From: Acidobacteriota bacterium
GTDB lineage: Bacteria > Acidobacteriota > Terriglobia > UBA7540
Reading direction: 5' to 3'
Assembly (NCBI GenBank): GCA_021780055.1
Contig: JAJXZM010000568.1
Location: forward strand, 1 to 9,996
DNA length: 9,996 nucleotides
The notes below the pieces were generated by a model. It worked only from the letters and a program-made list of their open reading frames with translations. It made no database searches and was not told the DNA's origin. The number at the start of each line of letters is the position of its first letter. Position 1 is the stretch's first letter. Below, piece by piece: positions 1 through 6,400 of this stretch. The translations under genes and the position numbers were made by a program.

Positions 1-263
1 CAATTTCTCTTCGCCCCAAGTGGCAAGCAATCGTGTGGTCCCCACATTGAAACAGCGCCATATCAGGGTCGTCGATTTGTCACGCTTATTGTATCGGATT
101 CTCTACGAAAAACCATGCAAAGCGGCCTGCGCCTGGTTTCCCTGCTAAAGGCAAATGGAAAGTGCAGCACGAAAGATTGCTGCCAGCCCTTTGATCATGC
201 GGCAAAGGCCGTTCAGTTTAGGCACACACTAACACCATCCCAAGGGCCCTTTCTTAGATACGC

Positions 264-281
264 CTCAGGCAGACACCTGAG
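264..281. repeat. Short hairpin CTCAGG/CCTGAG
   Basis: A perfect 6-base inverted repeat with a 6-base loop (cagaca). It lacks a following T-run, so a standard intrinsic terminator is unlikely. It could be an operator or chance. Confidence 0.35.
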
Positions 282-370
282 AGATCTAGAAGGTTCTTAA
301 AGACGAGAACGCTGCAAGGCACATCGGTATTGATGGCAGAGTTTCGTCGGGTTAGGATTTAGAGAATAGA

Positions 371-441
371 AGGCGAGTTAATCGTTTGGGCATCTGCGGG
401 AAAGGGACACCGCTGAAGGAAGTGTAACCGCGAACTCGCCT
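371..441. repeat. 9-bp inverted repeat bracketing leader
   Basis: AGGCGAGTT at 371-379 is perfectly complementary to AACTCGCCT at 433-441. The repeat lies 42-112 bases before the hydroxylase ATG at 483, so in RNA it could close a large stem-loop in the 5' leader. Whether it is transcribed is not known. Confidence 0.35.
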
Positions 442-482
442 GCGCATCTAGCCATGGAGGCGCGAAAATTTAGAGGTTGCTG

Positions 483-1241
483 ATGGGCGAAAAACTTTCA
501 GGCGGGAGTGGAAGACTTGAACAAAGCGAGAGCCGGCTTGAATATTCAGACATGCCATTTGGTGTTTACAAGCAGCAGCAGACCCGCATTTCACGGCACC
601 GTCTTTACCCCATGACAGTCTTCTACACGGTTTACGCTCTCGTTGCCCTGTTTTTCGCCCTGCGTTCGTCTCATCCTTGGGTTGCGGTCATACTCTATGC
701 TTGCGGGCTGCCGGTCTGGACTTTCGTGGAATACCTGTTCCACCGGTTTGTTCTGCACGGGCGCTTCGCTCCAGGCAAAGGGATCCGGCGCAAATTCCTG
801 CATGAGCGCCTGGACCCACTCCACTGGGAGCATCATGCGCGCCCGTTTGACGGTCATCACATCAACGGAGAGCTTCGCGATCTGCTTCCGTTGTTTTTCG
901 TCGCGGCGCCGGTAAGCTTTCTTGCCCCGATCTATACGCTTCCAGTCCTGTTGGCAGGCGTGGTGCAATGCTATGTGATTGAGGAGTGGGTGCATCACTC
1001 CGTGCATTTTTACAACTTCCGCAGCCCTTACTTCCGTTATATCAAGCGGCACCACTATTACCATCACAGCCCCAAAGGAATAGAACAGGGGTACGGTCTG
1101 ACCAACGGGTTCTGGGACATCGTCTTCAACACGCGCTATCCAGCGCCGGTTCGTGAGGCTCTTTATCGTCGAAAGCACGCTCAAACTTTCAAACGAAACT
1201 TAAGGAATTCGCAGAGCGCTGCCACCGGGCTGCGAGTATGA
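483..1241 (+). CDS. Fatty acid hydroxylase / sterol desaturase family membrane protein
   Basis: Probable di-iron oxygenase of the fatty acid hydroxylase superfamily (FA2H/sterol desaturase type), which hydroxylates or desaturates a lipid chain in the membrane using O2 and electrons from a partner. In 252-residue numbering the histidine clusters are H87-x4-H92, H114-x2-H117-H118, H125-H126, H171-H172 with H175, and H190-H191-x2-H194-H195. This order and spacing is typical of the family's metal site. Hydrophobic helices lie at about 40-72 and 130-165. The ATG at 483 is preferred over the in-frame TTG at 477 because AGAGG (472-476) is six bases before it. The stop overlaps the SDR start (ATGA). 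The substrate cannot be read from sequence; a fatty acyl, sphingolipid-like, hopanoid or carotenoid substrate is possible. Family assignment is firm, specific reaction unknown. Confidence 0.88.
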   Translation: MGEKLSGGSGRLEQSESRLEYSDMPFGVYKQQQTRISRHRLYPMTVFYTVYALVALFFALRSSHPWVAVILYACGLPVWTFVEYLFHRFVLHGRFAPGKGIRRKFLHERLDPLHWEHHARPFDGHHINGELRDLLPLFFVAAPVSFLAPIYTLPVLLAGVVQCYVIEEWVHHSVHFYNFRSPYFRYIKRHHYYHHSPKGIEQGYGLTNGFWDIVFNTRYPAPVREALYRRKHAQTFKRNLRNSQSAATGLRV

Positions 1242-2017
1242 GCTCTCAGTTTTACTCGCTGATTACCGGCGCTTCAAGCGGCATCGGGGAGTGTTTTGCC
1301 CGCGCGCTTGCTGCGCAGGGGAAGAACGTGCTTCTAGTCGCACGCTCAAGCGACAAGTTACAGTCCCTTGCAACCGAACTTAGAGCCAGCCACAAAGTTC
1401 TTGCCGAATCTTTGACAATGGATCTAAGCGAGCCCGGCGCAGGCCAACAACTTGCGCAGCTCGTCGCCCAGCGCGGTTTTGAGGTCGATCTGCTCATCAA
1501 CAATGCCGGTTTCGGCGCGCGGGGAAACTTCTGGGTACTTCCTTTCGATAAGCAATCGGCCATGATGCGCCTGCAAATCGAAGCGATGATGGAACTGACT
1601 TTTCGATTGTTGCCCGGGATGATTGATCGGCGTGAAGGCGGAATTATTAACGTTTCGTCAATGACAGCTTTTCAGCCGATCCCCTACGCCACGGCGTATG
1701 CTGCTACAAAGGCCTTTATGAACAGCTTCTCGATGGCGCTGCGGGAAGAGTTGAGGCCCTACCGCGTGGCAGTAGTGACACTGTGTCCCGGAGGCACGAG
1801 GACCAATTTTGTGAATGTTGGCGCGCGTAAGGGAAGGCACAAATTTCCAGGCGGCCCTCAACCTCCAGAAGAGGTGGTGGAAGACGCGCTCAGGCAACTC
1901 CGGCACGGCGGGGGATTGGTTGTGCCGCGCTTTGCGAACAAGGCGAGCGTTTTTTCCCAACGCTTTTTGCCGCGCGGTATAGTTGCTAAACTGCTAGGCT
2001 TGATGAGCAAGCCCTGA
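1238..2017 (+). CDS. Short-chain dehydrogenase/reductase (SDR)
   Basis: Classical SDR oxidoreductase of 259 residues, normal length for the family, expected to use NAD(P)H to reduce a ketone or oxidise an alcohol. Visible motifs are the cofactor loop TGASSGIG (residues 10-17), NNAG (88-91), the catalytic serine in VSS (S141), and Y154-x3-K158, with the usual 13-residue spacing between Ser and Tyr. The sequence PGGTRTNF in the C-terminal half is also typical of the family. There is no transmembrane anchor, so it is probably cytosolic or peripheral. The ATG overlaps the hydroxylase stop by four bases and no strong ribosome binding site precedes it, so translation is likely coupled to the hydroxylase. 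Inference: the pair carries out consecutive redox steps on one lipid-like substrate. Substrate unknown. Confidence 0.9.
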   Translation: MSSQFYSLITGASSGIGECFARALAAQGKNVLLVARSSDKLQSLATELRASHKVLAESLTMDLSEPGAGQQLAQLVAQRGFEVDLLINNAGFGARGNFWVLPFDKQSAMMRLQIEAMMELTFRLLPGMIDRREGGIINVSSMTAFQPIPYATAYAATKAFMNSFSMALREELRPYRVAVVTLCPGGTRTNFVNVGARKGRHKFPGGPQPPEEVVEDALRQLRHGGGLVVPRFANKASVFSQRFLPRGIVAKLLGLMSKP

Positions 2018-2144
2018 CCAGGACCCTTTCCGTTTGCAGTCACAGGGTGTCACACCTGAGTCATCAGTGAGCGCAGGCGGGAATAGACAGCGCCGGTTTG
2101 TCTCTTGATTGCGGGCGAGTCCCATCGCAAAGGTTTACTCGATT

Positions 2145-3062
2145 ATGAATGAATCGAAAAACGGAGTTTCGTGGCTGCATCGGTGCGGAAGTCTCGTTGC
2201 CGTCATGGCATTTCTCCTCTACATCACCGGAACGCTTGTTTCGGAATCCGGAACAGGTTTATTTGCTCCCCACTGGGCTGGACTTGGAGCGGGTATTCAG
2301 CCTCCGGTCAATCCTCCCGGCAAGTACGTACACCTTTATCAATTTTTCGCGGTGGCGACCGCTATTTTGACCGTCGCCTTCGTGTTATGGCTTTGGAGAA
2401 CAAAATCCCATCGTTACCTGAAAACCCTTGGGGGCATAACCATCGGAGTCCTTGTAATCATTGCACTTATGGTGTTAAGCCCTCTGTCCGGCCGGGCGCC
2501 TAACGCTGTGCCATTTTGGTACACATTTGGGATTCAGGTCTTTTTCTGCCTCACGGTATGCCTGGCGCTGTTCACACGAACAGACTGGCGATGGGATGAG
2601 TTCAAAACTCCCGACCTTGCATCTCCCTCTATAAGACAGATTCTGGTCTTCATGACTATCGGAGTTTTCGTTCAGATGCTACTGGATGTTGGTCTCACTA
2701 AGAAGGTAACAGGAATGGGGCCGCATCTCGTGCTTGGAATCGCGGCGACCGTGTGCTCCCTTTGGGTCCTGGAGATGGCCCTGACCAAGTTTTCGCATCT
2801 GCGCGCGTTCAAGATTTCTTCGGTTTTCCTCGCCGAAGTCGTCGTCCTGCAACTTTTCCTGGGCATCATCAATTACAGCATGAAGCTTAATGCTCGAGTC
2901 GCGGCAGGCCCCCAGCCAGGCCTTGTGGTGATGAGTGTTACGACTGCCGCGGTTGGCGCGCTTGTGCTGGCCACGAGCCTGTTTGTGACCTGTCAGGCAT
3001 TCAAGTACTTTGCATCTGGAAGCGTTGAGCTTGATTCCGATATGATCCATAGGCATCAATAG
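2145..3062 (+). CDS. CtaA/COX15-like eight-helix membrane protein, divergent
   Basis: Integral membrane protein with eight hydrophobic helices in two halves of four, resembling heme A synthase (CtaA/COX15), which oxidises heme O to heme A for cytochrome oxidase. Residues here are numbered from the TTG at 2109. The N-terminal half has TGTLVSESGTGLFAPHW (40-56), like the family's G-x-V-T-x-(S/T)-G-S-G-L...W stretch, and H75 in YVHLYQ. The C-terminal half has H206 in GPHLVLG and an LQLFLGI helix (247-253). Each half keeps one candidate heme-ligand histidine, while the second His expected in each half is absent, as are the first-loop Cys pair and the Glu before the first His (Lys72 here). It may therefore not make heme A. 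The ATG at 2145 (Met13) is preferred to the upstream TTG, with AAAGG at 2129-2133. It lies 127 bases after the SDR gene on the same strand. Confidence 0.65.
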   Translation: MNESKNGVSWLHRCGSLVAVMAFLLYITGTLVSESGTGLFAPHWAGLGAGIQPPVNPPGKYVHLYQFFAVATAILTVAFVLWLWRTKSHRYLKTLGGITIGVLVIIALMVLSPLSGRAPNAVPFWYTFGIQVFFCLTVCLALFTRTDWRWDEFKTPDLASPSIRQILVFMTIGVFVQMLLDVGLTKKVTGMGPHLVLGIAATVCSLWVLEMALTKFSHLRAFKISSVFLAEVVVLQLFLGIINYSMKLNARVAAGPQPGLVVMSVTTAAVGALVLATSLFVTCQAFKYFASGSVELDSDMIHRHQ

Positions 3063-3159
3063 GCAGAGTCGAAGAGATTCTTACACGAAACCCTGCATCG
3101 GATTTTTCCAGGACGTGCGCACAACCGACTCAGCGTCTGTTTTTCTGCAAACCACCGCC

Positions 3160-3172
3160 CGCTCGTCGAGCG
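3160..3172. repeat. 13-base near-perfect palindrome upstream of ruvX
   Basis: CGCTCG-T-CGAGCG is a 6-1-6 palindrome in the 173-base gap before ruvX. It lies about 18 bases upstream of TATCAT (3190-3195), which resembles a -10 box but has no clear -35. It could be an operator; chance is not excluded. Confidence 0.3.
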
Positions 3173-3235
3173 CGTAACAAAACGCGGTGTATCATATGAA
3201 CAGCATTCACGAACGGGGCAACAAGGGACCGGTCT

Positions 3236-3724
3236 TTGAAACTCGGCTCCGCCCGACAGGAAGGAAGCTTGCCGGCAAGAGTATTGGCGATTGATTTTGG
3301 ACTAAGGCGCATCGGACTGGCCGTTTCTGATGCGCTGGGCATCACCGCACAAGGTCTCCCGACGCTCCAGCGAACGGCCATCCGCAAAGACATTGAACAC
3401 ATCCGCTCCGTGGCTGAGGAATATTCTGTTCAGAAAGTCATCATCGGCAATCCTGTTAGTCATGCCGGGAAGGCGACCGCAATGTCGCGGCACGTGGACG
3501 ATTTTGCAAAAAAGTTGCAGGGCCGCCTGGAGTGCCCCGTGGAGCTTTGGGATGAGCGGTTGACCAGCGTGGAGGCCAATCGGATGCTGAAATCCGCGGG
3601 ACTCAGCATCAACAAACGCCAGCAGGCTGTGGATCGCGTGGCGGCCGTTTTGCTGCTCCAGAATTACCTGGACTACCACGCCCACCAGGCCGAGCGCGAG
3701 GACCTCGCGGGAGGTAGCCCGTGA
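3236..3724 (+). CDS. ruvX: RuvX/YqgF family putative Holliday junction resolvase
   Basis: A 162-residue RNase H-fold protein of the RuvX/YqgF family, linked to Holliday junction resolution and to maturation of the 16S rRNA 5' end. Diagnostic motifs are present: AIDFGLRRIGLAVSD (residues 18-32), with the first catalytic Asp at D20; IIGNPVSHAGK; DERLTSVEANRML, with the acidic pair D-E; and VDRVAAVLLLQNYLD near the C-terminus. The likely start is TTG at 3236, with a purine-rich AAGGGA about eight bases upstream. An in-frame TTG at 3269, just after AGGAAGGAAG, is an alternative giving a shorter N-terminus that suits the family better, since the first 11 residues match no motif. The stop overlaps the mltG GTG (GTGA), indicating an operon. 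A ruvX-mltG pairing is seen in other bacteria. Confidence 0.92.
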   Translation: MKLGSARQEGSLPARVLAIDFGLRRIGLAVSDALGITAQGLPTLQRTAIRKDIEHIRSVAEEYSVQKVIIGNPVSHAGKATAMSRHVDDFAKKLQGRLECPVELWDERLTSVEANRMLKSAGLSINKRQQAVDRVAAVLLLQNYLDYHAHQAEREDLAGGSP

Positions 3725-4875
3725 AGAAGGCACTTCTCGTATTGGCCGCCCTTGTGGTCATTGCTGGTCTCGCCATCGCCGGTCGCGAAATCCTGCAGCC
3801 CTACCGCGGCTACACCGGGCAGATCATTGTCGAAATTCCGCCAGGGATGCAGGCTCCGGAAGTTGCAAGCCGTCTTGTCGAACAAGGCGTGCTGGCCCAT
3901 CGATGGCCTTTCCTCCTGATCTACGGCGCCTACAGGTGGCGTCGTCATCTGAAGGCCGGCGAATACCTCTTTGACCAGCCGATGCGGCCGCTGGACGTTT
4001 ATCGAAAGCTTATCCGCGGCGAAGTCTATTTTCGCACGGTCGTTATTCCTGAAGGCTCCAACCGTTTTGATATTGCGCGGATCCTGCAACAGAGGCTCGG
4101 TATCGCTCCCGATGAATTCTTACGCGTCTCAGGGGACCCGTCTCCAATCCGGGACCTCGATCCACAGGCGCCCTCGCTTGAGGGTTACCTGTTCCCGGAC
4201 ACTTATCGGTTTGAATACCACTCCACGGCCACGCACATCGCAATGACGATGTTGGCTCGTTTCCGCGAAGTCCTGCGACAGAATTTTCAGCAGGACCTCA
4301 GCCAGCCCGGCGAAACACTTCACCAGATCATGACGCTGGCATCGCTGGTTGAAAAGGAAACGCCGGACCCGAACGAACGCGCCATTGTGGCGCAAGTCTT
4401 CGAACTCCGTCTGCAGAAAAAGATGCTTCTGCAGTGTGATCCTACGGTTGCCTACGCGGCCGAGATGGCCCACCTGCCGGCCGCGCCCATTACTGAGGGC
4501 GACTTGAATCTCCAATCTCCCTACAACACCTACGTCCATACCGGACTCCCGCCCGGCCCCATCTGCAATCCGGGGAAAGCCTCCATCCTGGCGGCCGTTC
4601 ATCCGGCATCCACGCATTATCTTTACTTTGTCAGCAACAATCAGGGTGGACATCGATTTGCCACAACGCTTGCAGAACACCAGCGCAACGTGGCACGATA
4701 TCGGAAACAAGTGGCCACGCTCCGGCACCTTGTGCCGGACAATGCGGGGAGTTCGCAACATACGCACAAAACAAAAGGCAGAAAAGGAGGCAAAGCCAAA
4801 AATTCTGGCGGGGACGTGTCACCCAAAGCAAGACGCGGGAATCATCCTGGGTTATCGCGAGGAACACAACCTTAA
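3721..4875 (+). CDS. mltG: Endolytic murein transglycosylase MltG (YceG family)
   Basis: Membrane-anchored lytic transglycosylase that cleaves nascent glycan strands and sets their length. Residues 4-22 form a signal-anchor helix, followed by a LysM-like region (about 35-100) and the YceG catalytic domain. The motif ASLVEKET contains E211, matching the catalytic Glu of E. coli MltG. Further family motifs are CDPTVAYA (239-246), SPYNTY (266-271), GLPPGPI (275-281) and HPASTHYLYFV (294-304). The start is GTG, six bases after GGGAGG (3709-3714) inside the end of ruvX, with a four-base overlap. The protein is longer than the E. coli enzyme because of a tail (about 342-384) that is Gly/Ser/Lys/Arg-rich, contains ten basic residues and one acidic one, and is probably disordered and exposed outside the cytoplasmic membrane. 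Confidence 0.94.
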   Translation: MKKALLVLAALVVIAGLAIAGREILQPYRGYTGQIIVEIPPGMQAPEVASRLVEQGVLAHRWPFLLIYGAYRWRRHLKAGEYLFDQPMRPLDVYRKLIRGEVYFRTVVIPEGSNRFDIARILQQRLGIAPDEFLRVSGDPSPIRDLDPQAPSLEGYLFPDTYRFEYHSTATHIAMTMLARFREVLRQNFQQDLSQPGETLHQIMTLASLVEKETPDPNERAIVAQVFELRLQKKMLLQCDPTVAYAAEMAHLPAAPITEGDLNLQSPYNTYVHTGLPPGPICNPGKASILAAVHPASTHYLYFVSNNQGGHRFATTLAEHQRNVARYRKQVATLRHLVPDNAGSSQHTHKTKGRKGGKAKNSGGDVSPKARRGNHPGLSRGTQP

Positions 4876-4939
4876 ACGCGCCAGCGTGGGTGGCGGGGCA
4901 GAGGCTGAACATGGGCGGCAGCAGCGCGTACCTGAACCA

Positions 4940-4977
4940 CGCGAGAAAACGAAGTTTTTCTATTTAGTTTTTTCGCG
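4940..4977. repeat. 11-bp inverted repeat with alternative hairpin
   Basis: CGCGAGAAAAC (4940-4950) pairs with GTTTTTTCGCG (4967-4977) over 11 positions with one G-T pair. AGAAAA (4944-4949) can instead pair with TTTTCT (4956-4961), leaving the T6 run (4968-4973) free downstream. The two folds exclude each other. The element follows mltG by 64 bases and overlaps the -35 side of the proposed pyrF promoter. It may be a weak terminator for mltG, an attenuator-like switch or an operator. Confidence 0.4.
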
Positions 4978-4991
4978 CGTCAATTTACAAT
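4963..4991 (+). promoter_or_regulatory. Possible pyrF-pyrE promoter
   Basis: TACAAT at 4986-4991 matches a sigma70 -10 box at five of six positions. The best -35 at 17-base spacing is weak (TTTAGT, 4963-4968). The surrounding DNA is AT-rich, unlike its neighbours. Transcription would start near 4998, leaving a leader of about 64 bases. No PyrR-type binding loop was recognised. Confidence 0.35.
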
Positions 4992-5061
4992 TTCTGTTTG
5001 CCCTTTCAGTTCGTGCAACAGCGTTCTGTCGCGCCCGACGAGCGGTAAACAGGAGAATGCA

Positions 5062-5769
5062 ATGCAGGTTCGAGACAAACTGATCGTTGCGCTGGATTTC
5101 AATACCGCCGAGGCCGCCGCGCAAATGACGGACAAGCTGCGCGGGCGTGCCGGCATGTTCAAGGTGGGCATGGAAGCTTTCACGTCAGAAGGCCCCATGC
5201 TGGCCCGTTACCTGATCGATTCCGGCGAAAAGGTCTTTCTCGATCTCAAATTCCTTGATATTCCCAACACGGTAAAGGGAGCCTGCCGGGCAGCGGCAAA
5301 GATGGGCGTGACGATGCTGAACATTCACGCTCTGGGCGGAAAAAAGATGATGCGGGCAGCACTGGAAGGCGCCGAGGAAGGAGCATCCGGCAACCGGCCT
5401 CGTCCCCTGGTGCTGGCCGTAACCATTCTTACCAGTCTGGCGGCAGAGGACCTGGAAGATCTCGGCATCGCCGGCCCGCCCGAAAGCGCGGTGCTGCGGC
5501 TGGCCCGCATGGCGCAGTCGGAGGGACTGGACGGCGTCGTGGCATCCGCCAGGGAAGTATCCGCACTGCGCAAGGAATGCGGCCCGGATTTTGTGATTGT
5601 GACGCCTGGCATTCGTCCGGCGGGCGCGGCTGCAAACGATCAATCCCGGACCGCAACTCCCAAGGCCGCTCTCGATGCCGGCGCAAGTTATCTTGTGGTC
5701 GGGCGTCCCATCACGGGGGCCCCGGACCCGGCGGCGGCGGCAGCGGCCGTTCTGGAGGAAATGCAGTAG
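5062..5769 (+). CDS. pyrF: Orotidine 5'-phosphate decarboxylase
   Basis: Converts OMP to UMP and CO2, the last step of de novo pyrimidine synthesis, in the cytosol. Its 235 residues are the normal length for the bacterial enzyme. Motifs visible are LIVALDF at the start (substrate-binding Asp on strand 1), FKVGMEAF (Lys of strand 2), the catalytic D61-x-K63-x2-D66-I in LDLKFLDIPNT, TPGIRP near the phosphate-binding loop, and GASYLVVGRPI (the Gly-Arg phosphate gripper). The ATG follows AGGAGA (5051-5056) at five bases, a strong ribosome binding site. A second ATG at 5057 is out of frame. It is followed after 38 bases by pyrE, so the two are probably cotranscribed. Confidence 0.96.
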   Translation: MQVRDKLIVALDFNTAEAAAQMTDKLRGRAGMFKVGMEAFTSEGPMLARYLIDSGEKVFLDLKFLDIPNTVKGACRAAAKMGVTMLNIHALGGKKMMRAALEGAEEGASGNRPRPLVLAVTILTSLAAEDLEDLGIAGPPESAVLRLARMAQSEGLDGVVASAREVSALRKECGPDFVIVTPGIRPAGAAANDQSRTATPKAALDAGASYLVVGRPITGAPDPAAAAAAVLEEMQ

Positions 5770-5807
5770 TCCTCCTGGCATATCCCACACCCTGAATAGG
5801 ACAACCC

Positions 5808-6398
5808 ATGACTGAAGACGACGTTCTTAAAGTTTTCCGAGAGCATTCCGCGCTGCTGGAAGGCCACTTTATCCTCTCCTCCGGCCTGCACAGTGACCGC
5901 TACATCCAGTGCGCTCTGGTATTGCAGCAACCCCGTGTGGCAGAACAGTTGTGTGTCGCGCTTGCACCCAGGCTGGTCGAACTGGGAGCAAAGACCGTGG
6001 TTGGGCCGGCGCTGGGCGGTGTGATCGTCGCGCATGAAGTTGCCCGCGCGCTGGGTGTTCGGGCAATGTTCACTGAACGCCAGGACGGCAAGATGACCCT
6101 GCGCCGCGGCTTTCGCCTGGAAGAAGGCGAGCCGGTGCTGGTGGTGGAAGACGTGATCACCACGGGGAAATCCACCCGCGAGACCATCGACTGCATTGAA
6201 GATGCCGGAGGGAAGGTGGTCGGCGTCGGCGCGCTGGTTGACCGCAGCGGCGGCAAGGCTGACTTCACCGTTCCCAAAGCTGCGCTGGTTACGCTGGATG
6301 TAAAAACCTACGACCCCGATCATTGCCCGCTTTGCAAGGAAGGCAAGCCTGCGGTGAAACCCGGGAGCCGTCCCGGAACTCCAAAGCCCACGCAGTAA
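5808..6398 (+). CDS. pyrE: Orotate phosphoribosyltransferase
   Basis: Joins orotate to PRPP to give OMP, the step before PyrF. Type I phosphoribosyltransferase fold of 196 residues. The PRPP-binding signature VLVVEDVITTGKST includes the acidic pair E114-D115. FILSSGLHSDRYIQC (about 23-37) forms the N-terminal substrate segment, and GPALGGVIVAHEVA lies before the flexible hood. A C173-x2-C176 pair in HCPLCKEG near the end is found in a subgroup of bacterial PyrE proteins. The tail after about residue 180 (KPAVKPGSRPGTPKPTQ) is low-complexity, and its codons contain a GC-rich hairpin (6361-6376). The ATG has AGGA (5798-5801) six bases upstream. The stop lies two bases from the stop of the convergent membrane-protein gene. 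Confidence 0.95.
   Translation: MTEDDVLKVFREHSALLEGHFILSSGLHSDRYIQCALVLQQPRVAEQLCVALAPRLVELGAKTVVGPALGGVIVAHEVARALGVRAMFTERQDGKMTLRRGFRLEEGEPVLVVEDVITTGKSTRETIDCIEDAGGKVVGVGALVDRSGGKADFTVPKAALVTLDVKTYDPDHCPLCKEGKPAVKPGSRPGTPKPTQ
6361..6376 (-). terminator. Terminator-like hairpin inside the pyrE end
   Basis: CCGGGA-cggc-TCCCGG read on the minus strand is a perfect 6-bp GC-rich stem with a four-base loop, followed by GTTTC. It lies 25 bases past the stop of the minus-strand membrane-protein gene, the right place for its intrinsic terminator, though the T-run is short. On the plus strand the same bases encode the Pro/Gly-rich tail of PyrE. Confidence 0.35.
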
Positions 6399-6400
6399 AC

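Larger units (their letters stand above)
1..482. other. Gene-poor left region with small palindromes
   Basis: No convincing gene is seen in this stretch. The one plus-strand frame of 61 codons (115-300) has a composition unlike protein and no recognisable motif. Directly visible elements are a 10-base palindrome AAGGGCCCTT (242-251), a hairpin CTCAGG-cagaca-CCTGAG (264-281), and a 9-base inverted repeat AGGCGAGTT/AACTCGCCT (371-379 and 433-441) that brackets 53 bases just before the hydroxylase gene. No strong sigma70 promoter was recognised. The region probably holds the promoter and 5' leader of the downstream hydroxylase-SDR unit. A short minus-strand frame is open across the left edge but is too short to judge. 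Confidence 0.5.

Noticed and set aside
1..61. Minus-strand frames starting at ATG 61 or 47 and running off the left edge
   Set aside because: Only 15-20 codons are visible, two frames are equally open, and there is no clear ribosome binding site.
115..300. Plus-strand frame of 61 codons in the left intergenic region
   Set aside because: No ribosome binding site, unlikely composition with scattered Cys and His, no motif, and no neighbour on its strand to support it.
591..1184. Long minus-strand frame opposite the hydroxylase
   Set aside because: It is a shadow of a gene whose histidine motifs are complete on the plus strand.
4129..4767. Long minus-strand frame opposite mltG
   Set aside because: MltG motifs are intact on the plus strand, and the antisense product has no recognisable pattern.
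4628..5083. Plus-strand frame across the mltG end and pyrF start
   Set aside because: It overlaps two well-supported genes out of frame and would cover the pyrF promoter and ribosome binding site.
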